From contig JBMONO010000014.1 in assembly GCA_049323655.1 (NCBI GenBank), positions 38,136 to 102,135 on the forward strand: a stretch of DNA of 64,000 bases, written 5' to 3'. Positions 8,502 to 16,387 of the stretch are shown here, one piece after another; the stretch's first letter is position 1, and each line of letters begins with the position of its first letter. The notes beneath the pieces are model-generated. The model searched no databases. It worked only from the letters and a program-made list of their open reading frames with translations, and was not told where the DNA came from. The DNA comes from DB1 sp049323655. GTDB lineage: Bacteria > Desulfobacterota > Desulfobulbia > Desulfobulbales > SURF-16. The translations under genes and the position numbers were made by a program.

Positions 8502-8876
8502 ATGATGACAACCTCTTCGGTTGAGGGAGGAAAACCGGGTATGACGGATGTGCGGTGGGATCGTGCCTTTGCCCTGGAGCAGGCCGGCGACGACGAAGAA
8601 TTGTTACAGGAGCTCATCGAGCTGTTTCATGAATCGTCTGCTGTTGATGCGGGGCGGATCCGGCAGTGTATGGAGGATGAGGCATTGCGGGAGGCGGCGG
8701 ATGCGGCGCACAGTATCAAGGGTGCTGCCGCCAGTCTGGGTATCGAGGGGGTCCGCGCCGTTGCCGCTGACCTGGAACAGGCCGGGCGACTGGGCGATCG
8801 GGTGCTGATGGAGGAGCTTCTCGGCCGCCTTGATGCTGCGCTCGGTGAATTCAGGTCTGTAACTGTGCCAGGGTGA
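8502..8876 (+). CDS. Hpt (histidine phosphotransfer) domain protein
   Basis: 124 residues, one Hpt four-helix domain and little else. The phosphoacceptor is His70 in AAHSIKGAAASLG. It follows GAGAGGAGAGG at 8487-8497, a good ribosome-binding site. A second possible start is Met14 (MTDVRWD). It heads the plus-strand chemosensory cluster, 231 bp ahead of the HDOD gene. The likely role is to shuttle phosphate between the receiver of the hybrid kinase at 9968 (Asp517) and another receiver such as the HEAT-receiver protein; that pairing is inferred. Confidence 0.9.
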   Translation: MMTTSSVEGGKPGMTDVRWDRAFALEQAGDDEELLQELIELFHESSAVDAGRIRQCMEDEALREAADAAHSIKGAAASLGIEGVRAVAADLEQAGRLGDRVLMEELLGRLDAALGEFRSVTVPG

Positions 8877-8969
8877 CGGGATATGGGTCCGGCAGTAACC
8901 GGTACCGGCCTGTTGACCATTTTCGCATTGCTCGCCAGTTCAGGGAGAAGCCGAAAAAGAGCCCTGCAC

Positions 8970-8990
8970 ACCCTGTTTTTTTAACAGGGT
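8970..8990. repeat. Small perfect inverted repeat
   Basis: ACCCTGTT-TTTTT-AACAGGGT in the 231-bp gap between the Hpt and HDOD genes. It has an 8-bp stem and a 5-base loop but no T-run after it, so it is not a classical terminator. It could be an RNA hairpin or a protein-binding site; function unknown. Confidence 0.4.
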
Positions 8991-9107
8991 TGCAGATGGG
9001 CAAAACAAGGCAGACCACCTCCATGCGGTATGGCCAATCAGGCCGACGACAAAGCAGACGTGGTGCTGCACGATTAAAGCCGCTTTCCTCCTTACCCAGG
9101 TTCGTTT

Positions 9108-9971
9108 ATGCCATCCGCCCAGCAGCTCGTCGATAAATTCAACGATTTGAAAACGCTGCCCCATGTCGCCATCAGGGTGACCCAGATGGTGGGGTCCGAA
9201 ACCGCCACCATGCAGGAGTTCGAGGAGGTCATCAAGCTTGATCCGGTTCTGGTGGTCCGCCTGCTCCGTCTGGTCAACAGCCCCTATTTCGGCCTGAGCG
9301 GTCATGTGGAATCCATTGCCAAGGCGGTTATCTTTGTCGGTATGAAACATCTGCGCAATCTGGTGGCCATCGAGGGCTTGCGCAATCTCTTTACGGACCG
9401 CGGGGATGGTTCATCCTTTTCCCGCAAGAATCTCTGGACCCATTCAGCCACCGTCGCCATTTTGTCTCAGATGATTTCCCGCCGTATTTTCGGCCAGGAC
9501 GGAGAGGATGTTTTCCTGGCCAGCATCATTCACGATATCGGTCTCATTGTCGAGGACCAGCTTACCGGCGCAGAGCTGCGCCAGGTGTGCGAACTCTATC
9601 AGCGAAATCCCCACGAAGAATCGATGACCGGCCTGGAGGACAGGCTTATCGGCACCAATCACGCCAAGATCGGCCGGCTCCTGGCGACCCAGTGGCGTTT
9701 GCCGGACGCAGTGATCGAGGCGATCCGATTCCATCACCGCCATGACAAGGAATTTCCCGTCCCCAGCGTCATCGCCATTCTCCAGCTTGCTGAATTCATG
9801 GCGTGCAAGATTAATTACGGGGTGGTGAGTGGCCGGGCCGACGCCTTGCCGCCTTATCTTGCCGATCATCTGAAACGCCGGCTGACAGATTACAAGGTGC
9901 TGCTTAAGGCTCTGCCCGAGGAGATGGCCAAGGCCCGTGAACTTTACGAGATGGAGCAGGAGGGCGGATGA
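9108..9971 (+). CDS. HDOD-domain signalling protein
   Basis: 287 residues, almost entirely an HDOD domain, a relative of HD phosphohydrolases lacking their activity and common in regulators of chemotaxis and motility. Signatures: LKTLPHVAIRVTQMV, the stretch IKLDPVLVVRLLRLVNSPYFGLSGHVESIAKAVIFVGMKHLRNLV, then SIIHDIGLIV and AIRFHHRHDKEFP. The start at ATG 9108 lacks a clear ribosome-binding site. The stop overlaps the next gene by 4 bp (ATGA), which means translational coupling to the hybrid kinase. Its place at the head of kinase-cheB-cheR suggests it is an output or scaffold of this chemosensory pathway; the biochemical role is unknown. Confidence 0.9.
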   Translation: MPSAQQLVDKFNDLKTLPHVAIRVTQMVGSETATMQEFEEVIKLDPVLVVRLLRLVNSPYFGLSGHVESIAKAVIFVGMKHLRNLVAIEGLRNLFTDRGDGSSFSRKNLWTHSATVAILSQMISRRIFGQDGEDVFLASIIHDIGLIVEDQLTGAELRQVCELYQRNPHEESMTGLEDRLIGTNHAKIGRLLATQWRLPDAVIEAIRFHHRHDKEFPVPSVIAILQLAEFMACKINYGVVSGRADALPPYLADHLKRRLTDYKVLLKALPEEMAKARELYEMEQEGG

Positions 9972-11773
9972 ACAGGCTCATTGATGACGTTTTTGCCGAT
10001 TTTGTCGCCGCTGATGAAGAGCTGCTCGATCTGCACCGCCTGTTTGTCGGGGTGCTGCCCGGGGCGGAAATCGTCCTGATCGGCGACAACGGCGCGATGG
10101 TCGGCGGCCCCTTGGCCGGCCTGACCGAGGAACTCCTGGTCGAATTGCAGGCCGATCGGCACGATGATGGCGGTTTTCGCAGCAGGGTGCTTGCTGACGG
10201 GCGCTGGCTCCATTGCCTGCGGTTGCCCGAGGAGGATGCCCTCCTTTGCTTTTCTCATGATCACTGGCAGGCAGATCTTGCGGACAATGATCTGGAGGCC
10301 GTCTTCTGTCGCAATTCCATCGACCTTGCCCTGCTCCGTCGCCGCCACCGGGAGGCTGTGGTGGAAAATGAACAGTTGAATCGACGCATGGAGGTGGTTA
10401 GTAGCAAGCATATGAAGCTGCTCGATGAAAATCATCAGCAGTTTCTCCAGATCCGGGAAAAGGAGCAGGAGTATGCCAAGAAACTGGAGAGTGAAATTGC
10501 CAGACAAACCAAGGAACTGCGCGAGACCAACGCCCGGCTGGAACAGGTCAGCCGGTTGAAAAGTGAATTTCTCGCTAATATGAGTCATGAGTTGCGTACG
10601 CCGATGAACGCCATCATTGGTTTCAGCGGTCTGCTGGCTGAAACAAGATTGACCGATGAACAGCGCGAATTTACCGAAATCATCCGCAAGTCCTGCAGCA
10701 GCCTGCTGGTGTTGATCAATGACATTCTCGATCTGGCCAAAATCGAGGCCGGCCGGCTGGAACTCGATGTGGCTCCTTTTTCTCTGGTAGGACTCCTGAA
10801 AAGCGTTGATGCCATGTTCCGTTCCCAGGCGGCCCTGAAAAAGAACCGACTGGCGGTCCGTTGTGATGCCGGATCATCTGACAGTCTGGTCGGCGATGAG
10901 CACCGTTTGCGGCAGGTCCTTATCAATCTGGTGGGCAATGCCATGAAGTTTACCGCAGGCGGGGAGATTGCCGTCATCGCGGAAAAGGTGCGGGAGGACA
11001 CAGAAGCGGTGACGCTGCGTTTCTCGGTGCAGGATACCGGCATCGGTATTCCCCTGGATCGGCAGCAGGCGGTATTCGAAAAATTTACCCAGGCGGATGG
11101 TTCGACAACGCGAAAATACGGGGGCACCGGACTCGGTCTGGCCATTACCAGCCAGCTTGTCGCCATAATGGGAAGCAGGGTGGAGCTTGACAGCCAGCCG
11201 GGCCAGGGCAGCACCTTCAGTTTTGTCATCTCTCTGCCGAAAGCTGCCCACCTGGCGGAGACAGAACGGTCTTCCCGACTCCAGGAAAACGGCAAAGCAA
11301 CGGTTGCAAAGGCGGTGGACAGCAGTCGGCCCGCAGTTGCCGGCGAGGCCGTCGCCCCTGCCGACCTGCACGTTCTGATCGTGGAGGATAATGTTGTCAA
11401 TCAACGCCTGGCGTCCCTCTTGTTGCAGAAAGCGGGTTGTTCCGCCGATATTGCCGGTGATGGCGGAAAAGCGCTGGAAATGCTGAAAAATAATTATTAT
11501 GATTTTGTTCTGATGGATGTGCAGATGCCTAACATGGACGGGCATACTGCCACCCGCAGGATCAGGGAGCTGGAGGCGTCGGCGGAGCGGGGCAGCTATG
11601 TGAGTCTTGCCGGACGTCCCAATCGTCTCTATATTGTCGGACTCACCGCCCATGCGCGCAAAGAGGATGAACAGCAGTGTCTTGCTGCCGGCATGGATGC
11701 TTTTCTTGTCAAACCGATCGTCAGGGAAAAATTGCTGGCAGTGATTGCAGCACAAAGGAAGCACAAGAAATGA
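9968..11773 (+). CDS. Cytoplasmic hybrid histidine kinase with receiver
   Basis: 601 residues without membrane segments. Residues 1 to about 130 form an unrecognised N-terminal sensor region, followed by a coiled coil (about 130-195). HisKA carries His207 in FLANMSHELRTPMNAIIGF. HATPase has G boxes DTGIGIPLDRQ and GGTGLGLAI. A 60-residue linker leads to a receiver with phospho-Asp517 in DFVLMDVQMPNMDG. It overlaps the HDOD gene before it and cheB after it by 4 bp each, so the three are tightly coupled. A kinase inside a che operon, next to a free Hpt protein, points to a phosphorelay feeding or adapting the chemosensory array (inferred). Confidence 0.93.
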   Translation: MNRLIDDVFADFVAADEELLDLHRLFVGVLPGAEIVLIGDNGAMVGGPLAGLTEELLVELQADRHDDGGFRSRVLADGRWLHCLRLPEEDALLCFSHDHWQADLADNDLEAVFCRNSIDLALLRRRHREAVVENEQLNRRMEVVSSKHMKLLDENHQQFLQIREKEQEYAKKLESEIARQTKELRETNARLEQVSRLKSEFLANMSHELRTPMNAIIGFSGLLAETRLTDEQREFTEIIRKSCSSLLVLINDILDLAKIEAGRLELDVAPFSLVGLLKSVDAMFRSQAALKKNRLAVRCDAGSSDSLVGDEHRLRQVLINLVGNAMKFTAGGEIAVIAEKVREDTEAVTLRFSVQDTGIGIPLDRQQAVFEKFTQADGSTTRKYGGTGLGLAITSQLVAIMGSRVELDSQPGQGSTFSFVISLPKAAHLAETERSSRLQENGKATVAKAVDSSRPAVAGEAVAPADLHVLIVEDNVVNQRLASLLLQKAGCSADIAGDGGKALEMLKNNYYDFVLMDVQMPNMDGHTATRRIRELEASAERGSYVSLAGRPNRLYIVGLTAHARKEDEQQCLAAGMDAFLVKPIVREKLLAVIAAQRKHKK

Positions 11774-12912
11774 CAGGGAAAAAAGTACGGGTGCTGGTCG
11801 TCGATGATACGGTGCTCTATCGCAAGGTGGTCAGTGATGTTCTGGCCATGATCCCCGAGGTCGAGGTGGTGGGCACTGCCAACAACGGCAAGATCGCCTT
11901 GGCCAAACTTGAGCAGCTCAAGCCCGATCTGATGACCCTTGATTTCGAGATGCCGGAGATGGATGGCCTGGCCACCTTGCTCGAACTGCAGAAGATAAAA
12001 TCCGATGTGGCGGTGGTCATGGTCAGCGCCCATACCAGTGAAGGCGCGGCCGTCACCATTAAGGCCCTGGAGCGGGGCGCCTTTGATTTTATCGCCAAGC
12101 CGGACGGCAGCTCGTTGGAGAAAAATCGTCAGGCCTTGCTGAGTCAACTGAAACCGGTAGTGCAGTCGGTGGCCACCCGTCGTCTGCTGCGTCCCGCCCT
12201 TGCCGGTCCGGCCCGACCGGGTGTTCAGGGTCCGGCGGCGACATCTGTGCGCTCGACCCCGATGGTCCCCCCCCGTCTCCACCCCGCGACTTCCGAGCCG
12301 GCAATGACTGCCGCGCCGGTCCGGCCCCTGCAACCGGCTGGCCGGGTGGCGGTGGTCGCCATCGGCATTTCCACCGGCGGTCCCAATGCCCTGGCCGAGG
12401 TCATTCCCCGGCTGCCGAAGAACCTGCGCGTGCCGGTGGTGGTGGTGCAGCACATGCCGCCGGTCTTTACCAAGGCGCTGGCCGATTCCCTGGATCAGAA
12501 GAGCCTGGTCAAGGTAGTCGAGGCCCAGGGTGAGGAGCGGCTGGAGGCCGGCCATGTCTATATCGCACCGGGCGGCCGGCAAATGAAGGTGGTGAAAAAG
12601 GCGGCCGGCGAGTTTCTTCAGCTCACCGACGATCCGCCGGAGAATCACTGCAAACCGGCGGCTGACTATCTTTTTCGGTCTGTCTCTGCGGTTTACGGCA
12701 ACCGGGCCCTCGGCGTCATTATGACCGGCATGGGGGCGGACGGGGTCAAGGGGCTGCGGCTGATGAAGCAGCAGGGCGCCCAGGTTATTGCCCAGGACGA
12801 GGAGTCATGCGTGGTTTTCGGTATGCCGATGGAGGCGATCAAGGCCGGTGTCACTGACGTCGTGATGCCCTTGCAGCAGATTTCGGCGGAAATTGTCAAT
12901 CGGGTCAAATAA
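11770..12912 (+). CDS. cheB: Chemotaxis protein-glutamate methylesterase CheB
   Basis: 380 residues from ATG 11770, behind AAAGGAAG and overlapping the kinase stop by 4 bp. The receiver domain has phospho-Asp58 (LMTLDFEMPEMDG). A long Pro/Ala-rich linker (about residues 135-190) leads to the methylesterase domain with the catalytic triad Ser201 (GISTGGP), His228 (VVQHMP) and Asp324 (MTGMGADG), plus the closing motif QDEESCVVFGMPMEAI. It removes methyl groups from (or deamidates) MCP receptors during adaptation. The presence of CheB and CheR implies MCP targets encoded elsewhere. Confidence 0.97.
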   Translation: MTGKKVRVLVVDDTVLYRKVVSDVLAMIPEVEVVGTANNGKIALAKLEQLKPDLMTLDFEMPEMDGLATLLELQKIKSDVAVVMVSAHTSEGAAVTIKALERGAFDFIAKPDGSSLEKNRQALLSQLKPVVQSVATRRLLRPALAGPARPGVQGPAATSVRSTPMVPPRLHPATSEPAMTAAPVRPLQPAGRVAVVAIGISTGGPNALAEVIPRLPKNLRVPVVVVQHMPPVFTKALADSLDQKSLVKVVEAQGEERLEAGHVYIAPGGRQMKVVKKAAGEFLQLTDDPPENHCKPAADYLFRSVSAVYGNRALGVIMTGMGADGVKGLRLMKQQGAQVIAQDEESCVVFGMPMEAIKAGVTDVVMPLQQISAEIVNRVK

Positions 12913-13739
12913 TGAAGATTTCGCCGGAAGAACTAGCCCGTCTTGCCGCATTCGTCCACGACAAGAGTGGTATTGTTCTTGATTCGACCAAGGCCTATCT
13001 GGTGGAATCAAGGTTGCAGCCCCTGGTCAGGGAAAAGGGTTTTTCTTCCTATGACGACCTGCGAAATCACGCGTCACGCGATCCGGTGCTGGCCAACCGG
13101 GTGATCGATGCAATCAGTACCAACGAAACCTCGTTTTTCCGCGATCAGAAGCCCTTTGAGCTGCTCAAATACAAAATTGTTCCCGATGTCATTGATGCCA
13201 ACACCGCACGCCCAGGCGCCGGCAAAACAATCGCCATCTGGAGTGCGGCCTGTTCCACCGGCCAGGAGGTCTATACCATTGCGGTGACGCTCCACGAGCT
13301 CCTCGGCAGCAGCGTTTCCCAGTATCGGATCAAGATCACCGGTACCGATATTGCCGATACGGCGATAACGCAGGCGAGCCGGGGCAGTTACTCCCAGTTT
13401 GAAATCGGTCGCGGCTTTCCCCGCCCGCTCATCAACAAGTATTTCGTCCCCGATGGCCAGAATCTGCGGGTCAAGGATGAATTGCGGGCCATGACCTTTT
13501 TTCGTAAGATCAATCTGATGGAATCCTTTGTCTCCATGGGCAAGTTCGACATCATCTTCTGTCGTAATGTTGCCATTTATTTTAGTCTGGCCAACCGGAA
13601 ATCCCTGTTTGAACGACTGGCGGCTCAGCTCCATCCACATGGAGCGTTGATCATCGGCGCCACTGAATCCCTTTTCGGCGTCACCGACCGTTTTGTGCGA
13701 CGTGAATATCACAATACGGTTTTTTATTCGTTGAAATAG
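12912..13739 (+). CDS. cheR: Chemotaxis protein methyltransferase CheR
   Basis: 275 residues. It methylates glutamates of MCPs using S-adenosylmethionine. The N-terminal helical CheR domain is followed by the SAM-binding core: NETSFFRDQKPFELL, IWSAACSTGQEVYTIA (SAM loop), ITGTDIADTAITQASRGSYSQFE, FDIIFCRNVAIYF and the terminal GALIIGATESLFG. The start codon overlaps the cheB stop (TAATG), so translation is coupled. In the SAM loop A-STGQE replaces the common S-STGEEPYS, a tolerated variation. No TPR or pentapeptide-binding extension is present. Confidence 0.97.
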   Translation: MKISPEELARLAAFVHDKSGIVLDSTKAYLVESRLQPLVREKGFSSYDDLRNHASRDPVLANRVIDAISTNETSFFRDQKPFELLKYKIVPDVIDANTARPGAGKTIAIWSAACSTGQEVYTIAVTLHELLGSSVSQYRIKITGTDIADTAITQASRGSYSQFEIGRGFPRPLINKYFVPDGQNLRVKDELRAMTFFRKINLMESFVSMGKFDIIFCRNVAIYFSLANRKSLFERLAAQLHPHGALIIGATESLFGVTDRFVRREYHNTVFYSLK

Positions 13740-13856
13740 AACGATCGCAAATCCACGACAAGGACGGCTGACGGTTTTCATGACAGCACATCAGCAACGC
13801 ATCAGATTCCGGGCGGTCGAGCCTATGACGAGGGACAGGCGGTAGGGAAAATCAGG

Positions 13857-14210
13857 ATGATGGAATCAGCGGAAAAACGAAAACGGCCCCGGGTGGAATT
13901 TGTTGTGCGCGCCGTTTTCGAAACGGAAGATCAACGACGCACCGACCATGAGTGCAGGGATATCAGCATGTCCGGCATTTTTCTCCGTACCACGGAGCCT
14001 TTGCCGGTGGGAACGGTGGGCTGGTTGACCATTGTTCTGGAGTGTGGAGAGGAGCGCATTGAGCTGCGGGCCCAGTGCCGCGTTATCCGGGTGGTGGGGG
14101 CGGAAAGCGGACGACCATTCGGCATGGGGCTCGAATATCTCTCCCTGGATCCGGACAGTTCCATTGCACTGTATAATGTTGTCAAACATCAGGGCGGCTA
14201 CCTGGAATAA
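13857..14210 (+). CDS. PilZ-domain protein (probable c-di-GMP receptor)
   Basis: 117 residues, a single PilZ domain. Both c-di-GMP-binding motifs are visible: the arginine motif near the N-terminus (KRKRPRVEF) and DISMSGIFL (D/NxSxxG). MGLEYLSLDPDS closes the barrel. It lies 117 bp after cheR and 13 bp before the HEAT-receiver gene, hence probably in the same operon. It would make the chemosensory system responsive to c-di-GMP; several GGDEF/EAL enzymes are encoded further along the window. Binding is expected from motifs, not shown. Confidence 0.92.
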   Translation: MMESAEKRKRPRVEFVVRAVFETEDQRRTDHECRDISMSGIFLRTTEPLPVGTVGWLTIVLECGEERIELRAQCRVIRVVGAESGRPFGMGLEYLSLDPDSSIALYNVVKHQGGYLE

Positions 14211-14223
14211 TCTACGAGGAACT

Positions 14224-15855
14224 ATGACCACCATCAATCTGGACGATTTTCTGGCGGAGCTTCGCCATGTCATCAGGGAAAACGACATCATCAAGGGCAC
14301 CATTCTGCTTAATCATTTCGATCAGCTCGACGCCCGGGGCCAGAACCAGTTCATGGCTGTCCTGGGCAGCGAGGATGGTGAAATTGTCATCACCATGCTG
14401 GCCCGTCTTTTGGTCAGCGACCGGCAGTTTGTTATTCCCCGGCCGGTCATTCGCAGCCTGCTGCTCAGTCGGGTCATGAAGGCGCCGCATCTGCTCCTTG
14501 TCCTGCTGCAAAGTGAGCAGTTTCGAGACAAACAGGTGCTGGTGGAGATTGCCGGAGAAATCCAGCTGGTTGACGCGGTGCCGGTAATCGAGGATATTCT
14601 CGCCTCCACCGATGATCCGCAGGTCATGAAAACCTGTCTCATTGCCCTGGGCAGTATCGGTGACCCCGGGCCGATCAACACCTTGAGTGATTTCCTCTAT
14701 TCCGGTCATCGTGAACTGGTTATTGCCGCCATCAACGCCCTCTCCAACATCGATACCCCGACCTCGGTGCAGCGCCTGGCCGAACGGATGGGCACGGACA
14801 GCGATCTCGACATCATCATCATTGATGCCCTGGCCAATCTCGAAGACAGCCTTGCCCTGCAGCAGCTCAACCGGGAGCTAAATTCCCCCCATGCCTATGT
14901 GCGCAACCACGTCAAGAGCCGGCTGACCAGGATCGGCGCCAAGGCGATTCCCATGCTGGTCGCCAATCTCGGCAGCACCGACCCGGATCTGCTGGTTCAC
15001 TCCCTCAATGTTCTTGGCTATATTGGCGATATCAGTGCGGTGCGGGCGGTGCGCAAACTCCTCCATGATGAGCCGGCAGACGCCAACGTGCGGTTCGCCG
15101 CCTATGAGGCGCTCGGCATGATGCCGCTCGCCAAGGGTGCCTATGTCCTGGCCGAGGGGCTTGCCGATCGGGTCGATCAGGTGCGCATCGCCGCGGCGCG
15201 GGCGATAGAGTGGAACTGTGACGAAGTGCTGATCGCCGGTGTGCGTAACCTGATCATGCAGGGCGGGACTGAGGCGGAGCAGGTGGCGGAGGCCTTTCTT
15301 GCATCCGAATCCCACAAGATTGTTTTGAACGTGATTGAGCTGGAGATCTTTCGGAATCTGGCGGTGAAGTTCTTAAATACCAAGGCTCATCCGGACCTGA
15401 AAAAGCGTTATGAAGAGCTGTTCCGCCAGAAGGGGCATGATGAGCTGGCCGACAAGCTTGCGGCCAGGGAGGTGCGGAGTGCGGCCGCCAAGCTGCTGGT
15501 CTATGCGGTGGACGATTCCCGCATGATCCTGTCGATTTACAAAAACACCCTTTTTCAGCTTGGTATGGATGCCCAGCTCTTCGAATTCCCGGCCGTTGCC
15601 ATTGAAAAGGCGACGGAAAAAAAACCGGACGTCATCCTTACTGATCTCAACATGCCGGACATTACCGGCATCGAACTGACCCGTCAGTTGCGGGCTCTGT
15701 ATGGTGCCAAGGAACTGCCGATCATCATGGTCACCACCCAGGGTGACAGCCCCGATCATCAGGAGGCCTTTGACGTGGGAATCAGCAAGATCCTTGCCAA
15801 GCCCTTTACCGCGGAGCAGATCGACGCCGCCATTCGCGAGGTGCTTGACAAGTAG
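14224..15855 (+). CDS. HEAT-repeat protein with C-terminal receiver domain
   Basis: 543 residues from ATG 14224 (GAGGA 7 bases upstream). About 430 residues of HEAT-like helical repeats (for example VMKTCLIALGSIGDPGPINTLSDFL, LVIAAINALSNIDTPTSVQRLAERM, VRFAAYEALGMMPLAKGAYVLAEGL) form a protein-binding solenoid. The last 125 residues are a receiver (YAVDDSRMILSIYKN; phospho-Asp in ILTDLNMPDITG; conserved Thr and Lys in MVTTQGDS and ILAKPFT). It is the last gene of the plus operon and ends convergent with cheW, 72 bp away. Lacking an enzymatic output, the receiver probably switches the HEAT scaffold; it could act as the CheY of this system (inferred). Confidence 0.9.
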   Translation: MTTINLDDFLAELRHVIRENDIIKGTILLNHFDQLDARGQNQFMAVLGSEDGEIVITMLARLLVSDRQFVIPRPVIRSLLLSRVMKAPHLLLVLLQSEQFRDKQVLVEIAGEIQLVDAVPVIEDILASTDDPQVMKTCLIALGSIGDPGPINTLSDFLYSGHRELVIAAINALSNIDTPTSVQRLAERMGTDSDLDIIIIDALANLEDSLALQQLNRELNSPHAYVRNHVKSRLTRIGAKAIPMLVANLGSTDPDLLVHSLNVLGYIGDISAVRAVRKLLHDEPADANVRFAAYEALGMMPLAKGAYVLAEGLADRVDQVRIAAARAIEWNCDEVLIAGVRNLIMQGGTEAEQVAEAFLASESHKIVLNVIELEIFRNLAVKFLNTKAHPDLKKRYEELFRQKGHDELADKLAAREVRSAAAKLLVYAVDDSRMILSIYKNTLFQLGMDAQLFEFPAVAIEKATEKKPDVILTDLNMPDITGIELTRQLRALYGAKELPIIMVTTQGDSPDHQEAFDVGISKILAKPFTAEQIDAAIREVLDK

Positions 15856-15927
15856 GAAATGATGCAGGGGCAAAAAGTATTCGGATGGCTAAGCAATAAA
15901 ATTTGCTGGGGGCTGTCTTCTTCTTGC

Positions 15928-16383
15928 CTATTCACCGATCTTCAGCAGTTCCTCGATGTTGAGGATGGCCACCAGCTCCTTTTCCATTTTGTATACCCCC
16001 TCAAAGTAAATGCCGGTGACCCCGCTGATGTTGGAGGGCGGCGGGGTTATGTTTCTGTTTTCCGCCCAGATGACGTCACGGACCCGGTCCACGAGAAAGC
16101 CGATATTCTCGGCGCCCTGACGGACGACGACTATCTCCAGGTTCTCCGGGGTCTCGGAAACGGGGAGGCCGAATTTTTTCCGGAGATCAATGACGGTCGC
16201 GATTTCGCCACGCAGATTGATAACGCCGCTGACATAGTCCGGGGCGAGATGAACCCTGGTGATCTGAGTATTTTTGATGATTTCCCGAACTCGTGAGGTG
16301 TCGAGGCCGCAGGACATGTCATCAATCTGAAAGATCGCCAGTTCCTGTGTTCCTTCTGCTGCCTTGTCAACGGATTTCTGCAT
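15928..16383 (-). CDS. cheW: Chemotaxis coupling protein CheW
   Basis: 151 residues, a single CheW domain (LAIFQIDDMSCGLDTSRVREIIKNTQITRVHLAPDYVSGVINLRGEIATVIDLRKKFGLP; VDRVRDVIW). It bridges CheA to receptors. The gene starts 4 bp after the cheA stop and is last in the minus operon. VSGVINLRGEIATVIDLR is the canonical CheW receptor-interaction strand. The size and motifs are standard. Confidence 0.96.
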   Translation of the reverse strand: MQKSVDKAAEGTQELAIFQIDDMSCGLDTSRVREIIKNTQITRVHLAPDYVSGVINLRGEIATVIDLRKKFGLPVSETPENLEIVVVRQGAENIGFLVDRVRDVIWAENRNITPPPSNISGVTGIYFEGVYKMEKELVAILNIEELLKIGE

Positions 16384-16387
16384 GGTG

